A stretch of 39,072 nucleotides of DNA from Sphingomonas paucimobilis (GCA_945860425.1 CAMAQU010000001.1:1-39072); one strand, 5' to 3'. Numbered from the stretch's first letter, positions 1 through 8,204 are shown. Notes: generated by a model from the letters alone, not told the origin. Program-made: numbers and translations.

Positions 1-354
1 CTGAATGCGGGCGACGTCGTCGATAAGCTCGTCGAGCGCGAACGCTTGGGCTCGACAGGCTTTGGCGGGGGCGTTGCGATTCCGCATGGCAAGATTGTCG
101 GGTTGGAGCATGTCGTTGGCATTTTTCTTCGGCTTGCAAATCCTGTGGACGTGCACGCCATTGACGATTTGCCCGTTGATCTGATTTTTTGTCTGCTGTC
201 CCCGCCCGATGCGGGTTCCGAACATTTAAAGGCTCTAGCGCAAGTCAGCCGCTGGCTGCGCAATCCCGGGTTCGTTGCCAAGCTGCGTGGGGCCGGGTCT
301 GCCGATGCGATCTATGCCCTGTTCAGCACCAGTCAGACGCGTGACGCGGCCTGA
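1..354 (+). CDS. ptsN: PTS IIA-like nitrogen regulatory protein PtsN (3' part)
   Basis: The reading frame is open from the first base of the window, so the N-terminus is missing; the TTG at 46 is not a credible start. About 117 codons remain. The segment GGGVAIPHGKI carries the phosphorylatable histidine of the EIIA fructose/mannitol fold used by EIIA-Ntr. In proteobacteria this protein ends the PtsP-NPr-PtsN phosphorelay, which has no sugar permease and regulates potassium transport and nitrogen/carbon stress responses by protein binding. The next gene begins 18 bases after the stop, so the two are probably cotranscribed. Fold and active site are clear; the regulatory target cannot be deduced from the sequence. 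Confidence 0.9.
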   Translation: MNAGDVVDKLVERERLGSTGFGGGVAIPHGKIVGLEHVVGIFLRLANPVDVHAIDDLPVDLIFCLLSPPDAGSEHLKALAQVSRWLRNPGFVAKLRGAGSADAIYALFSTSQTRDAA

Positions 355-372
355 TCACACGGGCCGTGGCGC

Positions 373-714
373 ATGACGCCGCGCCTTGCGACGGGGGTCT
401 ATGTGAACGCGCTGATCCGCCGCGTGAACCAATCGGGCGGCATGGCGGCTGTTCTGGCCAAAGGCGATGAAACCGCCGGAGCACTTCTCCTCATCACGCT
501 GGAAAAGGGCGTGAATACAGGGGCTTGGGAACGCACCCTGGGCCTTGACGGGTCTTATCAATGGACCCCCATTTCATCTCAAACCACTGAAAATGAACAA
601 GAAATTTCGCAGATTTGCGCCAAAAGACGGGCATCTGACCCGGATTTATGGATTGTCGAACTGGATATCGCACAAGCCGCACGGTTCGCCGCTGAAATGG
701 ATGGCGCGCATTGA
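373..714 (+). CDS. DUF1491 family protein
   Basis: This 113-residue soluble protein begins MTPRLATGVYVNALIRRVN and contains VLAKGDETAGALLL, the conserved core of the DUF1491 family that I recall from alphaproteobacteria. It has no signal peptide or membrane segment. The family has no established function. It lies 18 bases after ptsN and ahead of a SleB-type hydrolase, a neighbourhood I remember from sphingomonads. The ATG at 373 has no obvious Shine-Dalgarno sequence, so translation may depend on coupling to ptsN. The C-terminus contains an acidic-hydrophobic stretch (DPDLWIVELDIAQAARF). Confidence 0.8.
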   Translation: MTPRLATGVYVNALIRRVNQSGGMAAVLAKGDETAGALLLITLEKGVNTGAWERTLGLDGSYQWTPISSQTTENEQEISQICAKRRASDPDLWIVELDIAQAARFAAEMDGAH

Positions 715-876
715 CTTACCTGCGGCCAGACGAGAGAGCGCCCTCAGTTTAAAGCGCATCGCCGTGCCGCCACCTGCGCAACTGGGCTCTGGGCGCGAAT
801 GCAGACAGGGGAATGAACCAGCCGCACCTGTATTTGCGTGGCCCCGGATCAGACTCCTGCAGTTAAAGAAAACAGA

Positions 877-1506
877 ATGCGATCCACCTCCCTCACCGCA
901 GCACTTGCCGTGCTGTCGATCCCCGTTTTGGCTACTCTTGCAACCGTTGCTCCGACCAATCCGGTCTGGGCCAATGATATTCCCGGCATTATTGAGCCCC
1001 GGCAGCTCCCGCGCAAGGCGGTTGAGCAGCCAGCCGAAGATGCCTTATCCGACACACAAATTCCTGCCTCTGATGATGGCGCGCCGCCTAAGACGCAGAC
1101 CCTCCCGGGTCTTGTTGCGCTTCATGCTGGCACCAACCCGGCTGATCGGGATGCCGAATGCCTGGCCTCTGCCATTTATTTTGAATCCAAGGGTGAAAGC
1201 CTGGATGGCCAGCTTGCCGTGGCAAAGACCATTCTTAACCGCACCCGCTCTGGCCGCTTCCCCGCGTCCATCTGCGGCGTTGTGTTTCAGCCCGGCCAGT
1301 TTTCCTTCGTGCGCGCGAAAGGCTTTCCGCCCATTGCCCGCACCAGCCGCCATTGGCAGACGGCACAGGCCATCGCCCATATCGCTGCTCATGATTTGTG
1401 GGACGCGCCCGTGGAGGACGCCCTGTTTTTCCATGCCCGCCGGGTCAATCCCCGTTGGCGGATGCAGCGCATAGCCGCCGTCGGCAATCATGTTTTCTAT
1501 CGCTGA
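877..1506 (+). CDS. Exported SleB-type cell wall hydrolase
   Basis: A 209-residue protein with an N-terminal signal sequence (residues 1 to about 32, ending PVWA), a low-complexity linker to about 85, and a C-terminal Hydrolase_2 (SleB) domain at about 90-209. The segment ECLASAIYFESKGE (94-107) holds the conserved acidic residue expected to be catalytic (E103), followed by AVAKTILNR and the FHAR and NHVFY motifs. The family cleaves peptidoglycan; in non-sporulating bacteria it serves wall remodelling in the periplasm. An in-frame GTG at 838 would add 13 residues before the signal peptide, so ATG 877 is preferred. The 162 bases upstream of it contain nothing else I recognise. Confidence 0.85.
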   Translation: MRSTSLTAALAVLSIPVLATLATVAPTNPVWANDIPGIIEPRQLPRKAVEQPAEDALSDTQIPASDDGAPPKTQTLPGLVALHAGTNPADRDAECLASAIYFESKGESLDGQLAVAKTILNRTRSGRFPASICGVVFQPGQFSFVRAKGFPPIARTSRHWQTAQAIAHIAAHDLWDAPVEDALFFHARRVNPRWRMQRIAAVGNHVFYR

Positions 1507-1519
1507 TCGAATGTGATTT

Positions 1520-1545
1520 GGAAAAGGGTGTAATCGCCCTTTTCC
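1520..1545 (+). terminator. Hairpin, possible terminator after the SleB gene
   Basis: A perfect 9-bp stem (GGAAAAGGG at 1520-1528 with CCCTTTTCC at 1537-1545) can be extended by a G-T and a G-C pair to a TAAT tetraloop. It sits just after the hydrolase stop codon. The T-run lies inside the descending arm rather than after it, so its strength as an intrinsic terminator is uncertain. Confidence 0.5.
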
Positions 1546-1575
1546 TTGTCCGCATGAACAGGTTAGACGCAGGGC

Positions 1576-2046
1576 ATGGATAGCCCTGCCGAACGTCTTA
1601 TTGCTGCCGATGTTGTGCGGGGTGTCTCTCGCATGCTTTATCGCCATGATTATTTGGGCGTGGCCCAAGTGCCTTTGGGCAATGGCCGCCGCGCCGATAT
1701 CATGGCCCTTGGCCCCAAGGGCGAAGTGATTATCGTCGAGGTGAAAGTCTCGCGCGCGGATCTTTTAGGCGATGGCAAATGGCCCGATTATCTCGATTAT
1801 TGCGACCGCTATTTTTGGGCCGTGCCGCAAGGCTTTGACCTTGGCCTGTTTGAACGTGAGTCGCTCGCACCCATGACCACAGGACTCATCGTGGCAGACC
1901 GCTATGATGCGGCCATTTTGCGAGAGCCAGACCCGCGCCCTTTGGCGGCGGCCCGCCGCAAAGCAGAAACACTGCGCCTTGCCCGCATGGCCGCCCGGCG
2001 GATGATGGTGATATCGTCGGTGCTGGAAATTGAAATCGAGGGCTGA
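1576..2046 (+). CDS. mmcB: MmcB family DNA repair putative endonuclease
   Basis: This 156-residue protein matches the MmcB family (formerly a DUF), named after a Caulobacter gene linked to mitomycin C damage. It has a PD-(D/E)xK-like arrangement: D41 in RADIM, then E55 and K57 in IVEVKVSRADLL, typical of small restriction-like nucleases. It should act in the cytoplasm on damaged DNA; substrate and partners are unknown here. No Shine-Dalgarno sequence precedes the ATG. A TAGACG hexamer at 1563-1568 would place transcription start at about 1575, making the message nearly leaderless. I found no GTTC-N7-GTTC LexA box upstream. Its stop abuts the stop of the convergent gene. Confidence 0.85.
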   Translation: MDSPAERLIAADVVRGVSRMLYRHDYLGVAQVPLGNGRRADIMALGPKGEVIIVEVKVSRADLLGDGKWPDYLDYCDRYFWAVPQGFDLGLFERESLAPMTTGLIVADRYDAAILREPDPRPLAAARRKAETLRLARMAARRMMVISSVLEIEIEG

Positions 2047-3153
2047 TCAGGCGGCGTGATACCAATGGACGCCGTCTTGCGCTTCGCGCTTGGCACGGCC
2101 GGTGTGGATCAGGCGGTTGAGATGGGCCACGGCCTCTCCGGTGGCGAGCTCTCGATTATGCTCCCCAATGGGCCGGTTGAACAACAGGCTGAAGCAATCG
2201 ACCGCGCGCAGAGGCTTTTCTTTCAGCGTTGCGTGAACGGCATCGAGCCGCTGACCATGTTCGTCGCGCAACGCGGCTAGCCGCAAATGCATGCCGTAAA
2301 ATGGCTCGCCATGCGCTGGGCAGACCAGCAACCCTTCGGGAAGCGTCAGCAGCCGATCAATTGAGTCCAGCCATTCCCCAAGAGGGTCGGCCTCAGGCTC
2401 GGACAGGCTCACCGATACGTTGGAGCTGATGCGCGGCAAAATCTGATCGCCCGACACCAGCACGCCTTCGGCCTCATTCAGCAGGCAGGCATGTTCCGGG
2501 CTATGGCCCGACCCGACGACAACGCGCCATTGATGCCGCCCCATATCCAGCACATCCCCGTCTTGCATCCGGCGATAGCTGGTGGGCATTTCATACATCA
2601 TGCCGGCAAAGCGGCCCCAGCCGTTGGCCATCATTTCGGTCACTGCGTCCGCATCCCACCCGGCGGCGCGCTGCCGTTCGGCATAGGCGTTTGGCGGGGT
2701 GTCGCGCACATCGCCGATCAGCATGCGCGCGGTCAGCCATTCGCCGCGGGTCATCCACAGTTCCGTGCCAGAGCGTTTGCACAGCCACCCGGCAAGGCCA
2801 ATATGGTCGGGATGCAGGTGGGTTCCAATCACCCGCGTGATGGGCTTGCCCGCCAAATCCTGAGCGAAAATCGCCTTCCAGGCCCCACTGCATTCTTCCA
2901 GAAGCAGACCAGTATCGACGACGGCCACGCCATCATGATCGTCCAACAACCAGCTGTTGATATGGCCAAGCGAGCCGGGCATCGGAATGCGGGCCCAGCC
3001 AATGCCGGGGGCAATGGGGTGTACACTGCCCTTGCCGGGTTCGAAATCCCCCCAAGGATAGGTCAGGCCCGCACTGCTGGTCGCCGTGAAACTTTCATCG
3101 GCGGTCAGCGATGCATCAGGCGACTGGGTGTCAGGCGTCCCGGTCTTGGCCAA
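2047..3153 (-). CDS. Metallo-beta-lactamase-fold hydrolase
   Basis: About 368 residues with the MBL zinc signature THLHPDHIG (H112, H114, D116, H117), the third-strand histidine in GSGHSPEH (H217), the bridging aspartate in VSGDQ (D236) and the last histidine in CPAHGEP (H281). All binuclear-site ligands are present, so it should be an active hydrolase; the substrate (thioester, lactone or glutathione type) cannot be told. The start is uncertain. GTG at 3207 and ATG at 3183 are in frame, but TTG at 3153 is the only candidate with a good Shine-Dalgarno (GGAGG, 6 bases upstream), and homology I recognise begins only at LTYPWGD. It overlaps the 3' end of trcR by 23 bases, so the two are likely translationally coupled. 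Confidence 0.85.
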   Translation of the reverse strand: MAKTGTPDTQSPDASLTADESFTATSSAGLTYPWGDFEPGKGSVHPIAPGIGWARIPMPGSLGHINSWLLDDHDGVAVVDTGLLLEECSGAWKAIFAQDLAGKPITRVIGTHLHPDHIGLAGWLCKRSGTELWMTRGEWLTARMLIGDVRDTPPNAYAERQRAAGWDADAVTEMMANGWGRFAGMMYEMPTSYRRMQDGDVLDMGRHQWRVVVGSGHSPEHACLLNEAEGVLVSGDQILPRISSNVSVSLSEPEADPLGEWLDSIDRLLTLPEGLLVCPAHGEPFYGMHLRLAALRDEHGQRLDAVHATLKEKPLRAVDCFSLLFNRPIGEHNRELATGEAVAHLNRLIHTGRAKREAQDGVHWYHAA

Positions 3154-3796
3154 GTTCTGCCTCCGCTTGGGCGGCAGCGGCATTAGCTGCACGGGTGGCG
3201 GCGTCACGTTCGGCGCGCAGCTCTTCGATCAGGGCAGCCCGATCCCCTTCCAGGCGGGTGTCTTCGACGGCCTTAATGCCTTTCAGTTTAGCTGCTTTGG
3301 CAACGGTCGCATCCAGCTCTCGCTGCGAGCACAGGCCAAGGGCGACAGGGTCTTTCGGCGTAATATCGGCAATATTCCAATGGGTCCGTTCCCGCAGCGC
3401 CTGAATGGTGTTGCGTGTCGTGCCAATGAGCTTTCCGATTTGGCCGTCCGACAATTCGGGATGGTTGCGGATCAACCAGGCTACGCCATCGGGCTTGTCC
3501 TGGCGCTTAGAAACAGGCGTATAGCGCGGGCCCTTGGTGCGGGTCGGCGCTTCCGGGGCCTTGATCATCACCAGATCATAATTGGGATCCGCCTGACCCT
3601 TTTCAATTTCGGCCTGCGTAAGTTCGCCCGCGCGCACGGGGTCGCGACCCATCAGCTTGGTGCCGGAGGTTTCATCGGCAATGGCCTGAATTTCAAGGAT
3701 GTGCAGGCCGCAAAAACGGGCGATCTGCTCAAAGGTCAGCGCGCTATTGTCGACCAGCCATGCGGCAGTCGCATGAGGCATGAGCGGTTGGGCCAC
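3131..3796 (-). CDS. trcR: Cell cycle transcriptional regulator TrcR (DUF1013)
   Basis: A 221-residue protein of the DUF1013 family, renamed TrcR after a Caulobacter cell-cycle transcription factor. The core VAWLIRNHPELSDGQIGKLI, continuing through GTTRNTIQALRER (about residues 95-130), forms a helix-turn-helix-like region. The C-terminus (about 175-221) is a charged, alanine-rich helix likely to form a coiled coil. The start is the GTG at 3796, preceded by GGGAGA with 6-base spacing, and gives the typical N-terminus MAQPLMPHATAAWLVDN; the upstream frame to 3898 is not conserved. The leader contains a GGCCGC/GCGGCC hairpin. It is cotranscribed with the overlapping hydrolase gene. Confidence 0.87.
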   Translation of the reverse strand: MAQPLMPHATAAWLVDNSALTFEQIARFCGLHILEIQAIADETSGTKLMGRDPVRAGELTQAEIEKGQADPNYDLVMIKAPEAPTRTKGPRYTPVSKRQDKPDGVAWLIRNHPELSDGQIGKLIGTTRNTIQALRERTHWNIADITPKDPVALGLCSQRELDATVAKAAKLKGIKAVEDTRLEGDRAALIEELRAERDAATRAANAAAAQAEAELGQDRDA

Positions 3797-3819
3797 GGAG
3801 TTTCTCCCAAAATAATGAG

Positions 3820-3841
3820 GGCCGCCCCTCACGGAGCGGCC
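3820..3841 (-). other. Leader hairpin ahead of trcR
   Basis: GGCCGC (3820-3825) and GCGGCC (3836-3841) form a 6-bp stem with a 10-base loop. Read on the minus strand it is followed by CTCATTATTTT and then the GGGAGA ribosome binding site of trcR. It could be a weak attenuator or an mRNA-stabilising leader structure. Confidence 0.35.
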
Positions 3842-3998
3842 GGATGTATGCCGCTGATCTAGTCGCGCTGAGCGCCAAGGGCAAGAGTTTCGGTCCATTC
3901 AGCTGATTTTGCGGCACATCAGGCCCCCGCATAAGTCTTGATTTGAAATGCGTTCCCCGTCATCCCTTGGGTAAATGAGATCATAAATGGAGAGTGCC

Positions 3999-5282
3999 AT
4001 GGCGGACACCCTGAAATTGCCCAGCGATATTGCAGCGGCACTGGCCGATCCAAAGGCGTACGGCCAATGGTCTGGCCTTCAGGATAAATTCGCCTGGGCG
4101 CGGCAGAACATGCCTTTGGGCGTGGCGGAAGTGCCCGGCTTTGATCCGTTTTGGGCTGTCACGCGCCATGCCGACATCATGGAAGTGAGCCGAAACAACA
4201 AGCTCTTCGCCTCAGGCATCCGGCAAACGACTCTGGCGCAGAGCCTTGTTGATCAGGCGATCCGCAGCCAGATTCCCGATGGGCATCTGATTCGCTCTTT
4301 GGTGCAGATGGACGCGCCGGACCACATGAAATATCGCTTGCTAACCCAGGCTTGGTTCATGCCGAAGAATCTCCGGGTATTGGAAGATCGTATTCGCGAA
4401 ATTGCCCGAGAAACGGTTGATCATATGCTCTCGCTGGGCGGGGAATGCGATTTCGCAACGGATGTCGCGCTGCATTATCCGTTGCGCGTCGTTATGAATA
4501 TCTTGGGCGTTCCGCGGGAAGATGAGCCCCGCATGTTGATGCTGACGCAACAGCTGTTTGGATCAACCGACCCGGAACTGAATCGGGCGCGTGCGGAAAT
4601 CACAGACCCGATGGCCGCCCTTCAGATGTTGCAATTTGTGGTCGCGGACTTTGAGACCTATTTTAAGAACTTAACCGAAGACCGCCGGAAAAACCCGCAA
4701 GAAGATGTGGCAACGGTGCTGGCCAATGCGACTGTTAATGGCGCGCCCATCCCAGACCGGGAGTTAAATGGCTATTACATCATTGTCGCAACCGCGGGGC
4801 ATGACACAACTTCTGCCTCGACCGCCGGGGCGATGATGGAATTGGCCCGCAACCCCGCGCTCTTTGATCGTTATCGCGCCGCAGAAACGGACAAAGCAGG
4901 CCTGATTGAAGAGGCCATTCGTTGGACCACCCCGGTGCAGCATTTCATGCGCTCCGCCACCGAAGACACCGAACTCGCTGGGCAGAAAATCAAGGCGGGG
5001 GAGTGGCTGATGCTCTGCTATATTTCGGGCAATCGGGATGAGGCCGTTTTTGCCGATCCCATGACGTTCAATCCAGATCGCGCGCCCAACAACCAAATTG
5101 CCTTTGGCTTTGGCGGGCATGTTTGCCTTGGCCAGCATTTGGCCCGCATGGAAATGCGCATCTTGATGGAAGAGCTGTTGCCGCGCCTCAAATCGGTCGA
5201 ACTGGCAGGCGAGCCTGCACGCGCAGAATCGATCTTTGTCGGCGGGCTGAAGCGCCTGCCGATCCGGTTCAAGGCGGCGTAA
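3999..5282 (+). CDS. Cytochrome P450 (first of two)
   Basis: A 427-residue soluble class I bacterial P450. Motifs: I-helix oxygen-activation segment AGHDTT (266-271), K-helix ExxR in EEAIR (E305 to R308), and heme loop FGFGGHVCLG with ligand C376, where His replaces the usual Arg two positions before Cys, as in many bacterial P450s. It lacks a membrane anchor and so needs a ferredoxin and reductase; none is encoded nearby. The ATG at 3999 follows GGAGAG; an upstream ATG at 3987 lies before that site and is less likely. Substrate (terpene, steroid, alkyl or aromatic) cannot be assigned. It is divergent from trcR and ends 7 bases before the convergent queF. Confidence 0.93.
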   Translation: MADTLKLPSDIAAALADPKAYGQWSGLQDKFAWARQNMPLGVAEVPGFDPFWAVTRHADIMEVSRNNKLFASGIRQTTLAQSLVDQAIRSQIPDGHLIRSLVQMDAPDHMKYRLLTQAWFMPKNLRVLEDRIREIARETVDHMLSLGGECDFATDVALHYPLRVVMNILGVPREDEPRMLMLTQQLFGSTDPELNRARAEITDPMAALQMLQFVVADFETYFKNLTEDRRKNPQEDVATVLANATVNGAPIPDRELNGYYIIVATAGHDTTSASTAGAMMELARNPALFDRYRAAETDKAGLIEEAIRWTTPVQHFMRSATEDTELAGQKIKAGEWLMLCYISGNRDEAVFADPMTFNPDRAPNNQIAFGFGGHVCLGQHLARMEMRILMEELLPRLKSVELAGEPARAESIFVGGLKRLPIRFKAA

Positions 5283-5289
5283 GGCGGAC

Positions 5290-5736
5290 TTAACCCCGGC
5301 CGCGATAGCCGGGGACGTCCTGATCTGGGATCCAGACGTCTTTGGGCGGCGCGCCCGATTGCCAGAAGACATCGATGGGAATGCCGCCGCGCGGATACCA
5401 ATAGCCGCCGATGCGCAGCCAGAGAGGCTTCATTTCGGTAAAAAGCCGCTGGCCAATGCCGACGGTGCAATCCTCATGAAAGCCCGCATGGTTGCGAAAG
5501 GCACCCAGAAACAGCTTCAGCGACTTAGATTCAACAATCGTCTGATCGGGAACATAGTCGATGACGATATGCGCAAAATCTGGCTGGCCCGTCACGGGGC
5601 ACAAAGATGTAAACTCTGGCGAGACAAAGCGCACAAGATACGGGGATCCCGGCCGCGGGTTGGCTGGATAGTCGAGTATGGCGTCTTCCGGGCGTGCTGG
5701 AAGCGCGCTGACCTGTCCGAGATGCTTAAGTGTCAT
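5290..5736 (-). CDS. queF: NADPH-dependent 7-cyano-7-deazaguanine reductase QueF
   Basis: This 148-residue unimodular QueF of the T-fold family reduces preQ0 to preQ1, a late step before queuosine insertion into tRNA. Visible signatures are the catalytic Cys in SLCPVTGQPDF (C46, forming the thioimide), D53, the NADPH-binding ESKSLK motif (69-74) and HED at 87-89 contacting the substrate. AAAGGA lies 6-7 bases before the ATG. No other queuosine genes are in this window. The start lies only 29 bases from the divergent photolyase start, so its promoter must overlap that gene or the short gap. Confidence 0.95.
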   Translation of the reverse strand: MTLKHLGQVSALPARPEDAILDYPANPRPGSPYLVRFVSPEFTSLCPVTGQPDFAHIVIDYVPDQTIVESKSLKLFLGAFRNHAGFHEDCTVGIGQRLFTEMKPLWLRIGGYWYPRGGIPIDVFWQSGAPPKDVWIPDQDVPGYRGRG

Positions 5737-5765
5737 GGCCGTTCCTTTACGCTAGGTAGGGCGCA

Positions 5766-7307
5766 ATGACCATATTAATCCCCCTTTTGGGCGACCAACT
5801 TTCGTTTGGGGTGTCCGCGCTCGCAGGCGCTGATCCGGCGAACAGCATCGTCTTGATGATGGAGGTGGCGGAAGAAACCACCTATGTCCGACACCATAAG
5901 CGCAAAATCGCCTTCATTCTGTCGGCCATGCGCCATCATGCAGCGGCTTTGCGAGAAGCGGGCTGGACAGTCGATTATGTTCGGCTGGACGATCCTGAAA
6001 ATAGCGGCAGTTTTACCGGTGAAGTGGCCCGCGCTCTGGCTCGGCATGGCTGTTCAATAATCCGCGTGACGCAGGCCAGCGAATGGCGCGTGCAGGCCGC
6101 TATGGAGGGCTGGGCGCAGGCGCTGGGCGTATCGGTCGAGATTTTGCCCGACACGCGTTTTGTGACGCCGCCCGGTTTCTTCAACCGCTGGGCCGAAGGC
6201 CGCCGCCAGTTCCGAATGGAATATTTCTATCGTGAGATGCGGCGCATGACGGGCTTGTTGATGGAGGGGGGTCAACCCGCAGGCGGGGTGTGGAATTATG
6301 ATGCGCAAAATCGCAAGCCGGCGGAAGCGCGCCTCTTCATTCCGCGCCGACAGGGGACAGAGCCAGATGCCATCACGGCGGACGTTTTGTCTCTGGTCGC
6401 GGCGCGCTTTCCCGACCATCCGGGTCGGCTGGACGGGTTTGATCTTGCCGTGACGCACGAAGGTGCGCTGGCCGAGCAAGCGCGATTCTTGGAGCAGGCC
6501 CTCCCCAATTTCGGCGATTATCAAGATGCGATGCTGACAGGGGAGCCATTGCTCTGGCACGCCTTTTTGTCGCCCTATCTCAATGTCGGGCTGCTCGATC
6601 CGCTTGATCTGTGCCGGGCCGTTGAGGCCGAATGGGTGGCGGGGCGCGTGCCGATCAATTCCGCCGAAGGATTTATCCGCCAGATCATCGGCTGGCGCGA
6701 ATATGTGCGCGGTATTTATGTTTGGGCCGGGCCGGATTACGCGACGCGCAATGCGCTTGGGGCGACGCGGCCGCTGCCCGATTTTTACTGGTCGGGCGAC
6801 ACGCAGATGCACTGCCTGTCGCAAGCCATCGGTCAGACACTTAACATAGGTTATGCGCATCATATTCAGCGGCTGATGATTACGGGAAATTATGCGCTGC
6901 TCACCGGTATCGATCCGCATGCGGTGCATCTTTGGTATTTGGCGGTCTATCTCGATGCCTTTGAATGGGTGGAGCTGCCCAATACGCTGGGGATGAGCCA
7001 ATTTGCAGATGGTGGCCTATTGGGGTCCAAACCCTATGTGGCCTCTGGCGCTTATGTTGACCGTATGTCGGATTATTGCGGGTCTTGCGCTTATGATGTG
7101 CGCCAGAAAACAGGGCCAAAGGCCTGCCCCATGAATGCGCTCTATTGGGATTTTCTGGATCGCAACCGGCCAGCGCTCGGAAAAAATGTGCGCCTTGCCA
7201 CCGCCTATCGATCATGGGACAAAATGGATGAGGATCGCCGTCGCGCGCTCACGGCCAGTGCGGCGGCCCATCTGGCAAGGCTCGACGCGGGCGATCCTTC
7301 GATCTAG
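5766..7307 (+). CDS. phrB: Iron-sulfur bacterial cryptochrome/(6-4) photolyase (FeS-BCP)
   Basis: A 513-residue flavoprotein of the FeS-BCP class (Agrobacterium PhrB, Rhodobacter CryB). The four cluster cysteines are C350, C438, C441 and C454, the last three within YCGSCAYD and KACPMNALYW. These positions are the same as I recall for PhrB. YAHHIQRLM (363-371) contains the histidine pair, including H366, implicated in (6-4) photoproduct repair. The N-terminal Rossmann region (1-130) should hold the lumazine antenna, and the helical domain binds FAD. Likely role: blue-light repair of UV lesions and/or light signalling. A TAGGTA hexamer at 5753-5758 predicts transcription start one base before the ATG. 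Confidence 0.93.
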   Translation: MTILIPLLGDQLSFGVSALAGADPANSIVLMMEVAEETTYVRHHKRKIAFILSAMRHHAAALREAGWTVDYVRLDDPENSGSFTGEVARALARHGCSIIRVTQASEWRVQAAMEGWAQALGVSVEILPDTRFVTPPGFFNRWAEGRRQFRMEYFYREMRRMTGLLMEGGQPAGGVWNYDAQNRKPAEARLFIPRRQGTEPDAITADVLSLVAARFPDHPGRLDGFDLAVTHEGALAEQARFLEQALPNFGDYQDAMLTGEPLLWHAFLSPYLNVGLLDPLDLCRAVEAEWVAGRVPINSAEGFIRQIIGWREYVRGIYVWAGPDYATRNALGATRPLPDFYWSGDTQMHCLSQAIGQTLNIGYAHHIQRLMITGNYALLTGIDPHAVHLWYLAVYLDAFEWVELPNTLGMSQFADGGLLGSKPYVASGAYVDRMSDYCGSCAYDVRQKTGPKACPMNALYWDFLDRNRPALGKNVRLATAYRSWDKMDEDRRRALTASAAAHLARLDAGDPSI

Positions 7308-7337
7308 CCTAGGCTTTCTTATTTGAGGAGATTCGAC

Positions 7338-8183
7338 ATGGACTCGCTCGTCAGCACCCAATGGCTTCAAGACGAACTCGGCGCATCCGATCTGCGCGTT
7401 GTGGATGCAAGCCTGTTTCTGCCCGCCGATCAACGCGACCCCAAAGCGGAGTATGAGGCCGCTCATATTCCCGGCGCTGTATTCATGGACTTGTCCGAAA
7501 TTGTCGACACCCATTCCAGCCTACCGATGATGCTGCCGAGCGCCGAAAAATTCGCCAGCCGCATGCAATCGCTTGGGCTGGGCGATGGCAGCCGAATCGT
7601 CCTCTATGATGATAGCCCCTATAAAAGCGCGGCCCGTGCCTGGTGGATGTTGTCCCAAGTTTTTGGCGCGCATGGCGTTGCCAATTTAGATGGCGGGTTG
7701 GCCAAATGGAAAGCCGAAGGCCGCCCGCTGGAAAGCGGCAAGCCTGCTATTCGCCATCGTCATTTCACCGTTTGGAAGAATGAAAAGGTCGTGCGCACCA
7801 AGGCCCAGATTTTGGCGAACCTTGAAAGCGGGGCCGAACAATTGATGGATGCGCGCGGCGCGGCCCGCTTCACCGGGGAAGAGGGGGACCCGCGCCCCAA
7901 TGTTGCCAAAGGCCATATCCCTGGCAGCCTCAACCTTCCTTATGGGCAGATGTTCAATCCAGATGGCAGCTGGAAACAGGGCGACGACTTGCGCGCCGCG
8001 TTCGATGCGGCCGGGATTGATCTCACGCGCCCCTTGGTTGCGACCTGCGGTTCTGGCCTGACGGCGGCAACCCTCGTTTTTGGGGCGCATCTGCTCGGCA
8101 AGGAAGATGTCGCGCTGTATGATGGCAGCTGGTCAGATTGGGGCAGCGACCCGGACACGCCCAAGGCGATGGGCGCTGCGTAA
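7338..8183 (+). CDS. sseA: 3-Mercaptopyruvate sulfurtransferase
   Basis: A 281-residue two-domain rhodanese. The inactive N-terminal domain spans about 8-130. The C-terminal domain carries the active loop CGSGLTAA with persulfide-forming C237, close to the CG(S/T)GVT loop typical of mercaptopyruvate rather than thiosulfate transferases. It moves sulfur from 3-mercaptopyruvate to thiols or cyanide in the cytoplasm. ATG 7338 is preceded by GAGGAG at good spacing; the TTG at 7323 lies before that site and is rejected. It follows the photolyase by 30 bases and precedes a cystathionine beta-lyase, so sulfur amino acid metabolism links the pair. Confidence 0.93.
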   Translation: MDSLVSTQWLQDELGASDLRVVDASLFLPADQRDPKAEYEAAHIPGAVFMDLSEIVDTHSSLPMMLPSAEKFASRMQSLGLGDGSRIVLYDDSPYKSAARAWWMLSQVFGAHGVANLDGGLAKWKAEGRPLESGKPAIRHRHFTVWKNEKVVRTKAQILANLESGAEQLMDARGAARFTGEEGDPRPNVAKGHIPGSLNLPYGQMFNPDGSWKQGDDLRAAFDAAGIDLTRPLVATCGSGLTAATLVFGAHLLGKEDVALYDGSWSDWGSDPDTPKAMGAA

Positions 8184-8204
8184 ATTCTTAGGTTGAGCCA
8201 GAGG

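Noticed and set aside
545..1474. A 309-codon plus-strand frame across DUF1491 and the SleB gene
   Set aside because: It is out of frame with two recognisable proteins and encodes a Pro/Arg/Ser-rich sequence with no domain.
1507..1575. LexA box for mmcB
   Set aside because: The alphaproteobacterial GTTC-N7-GTTC pattern is absent; only an isolated GAAC occurs near 1556.
6054..7001. A 315-codon minus-strand frame opposite the photolyase
   Set aside because: It overlaps conserved photolyase codons throughout and shows no recognisable motif or ribosome binding site.
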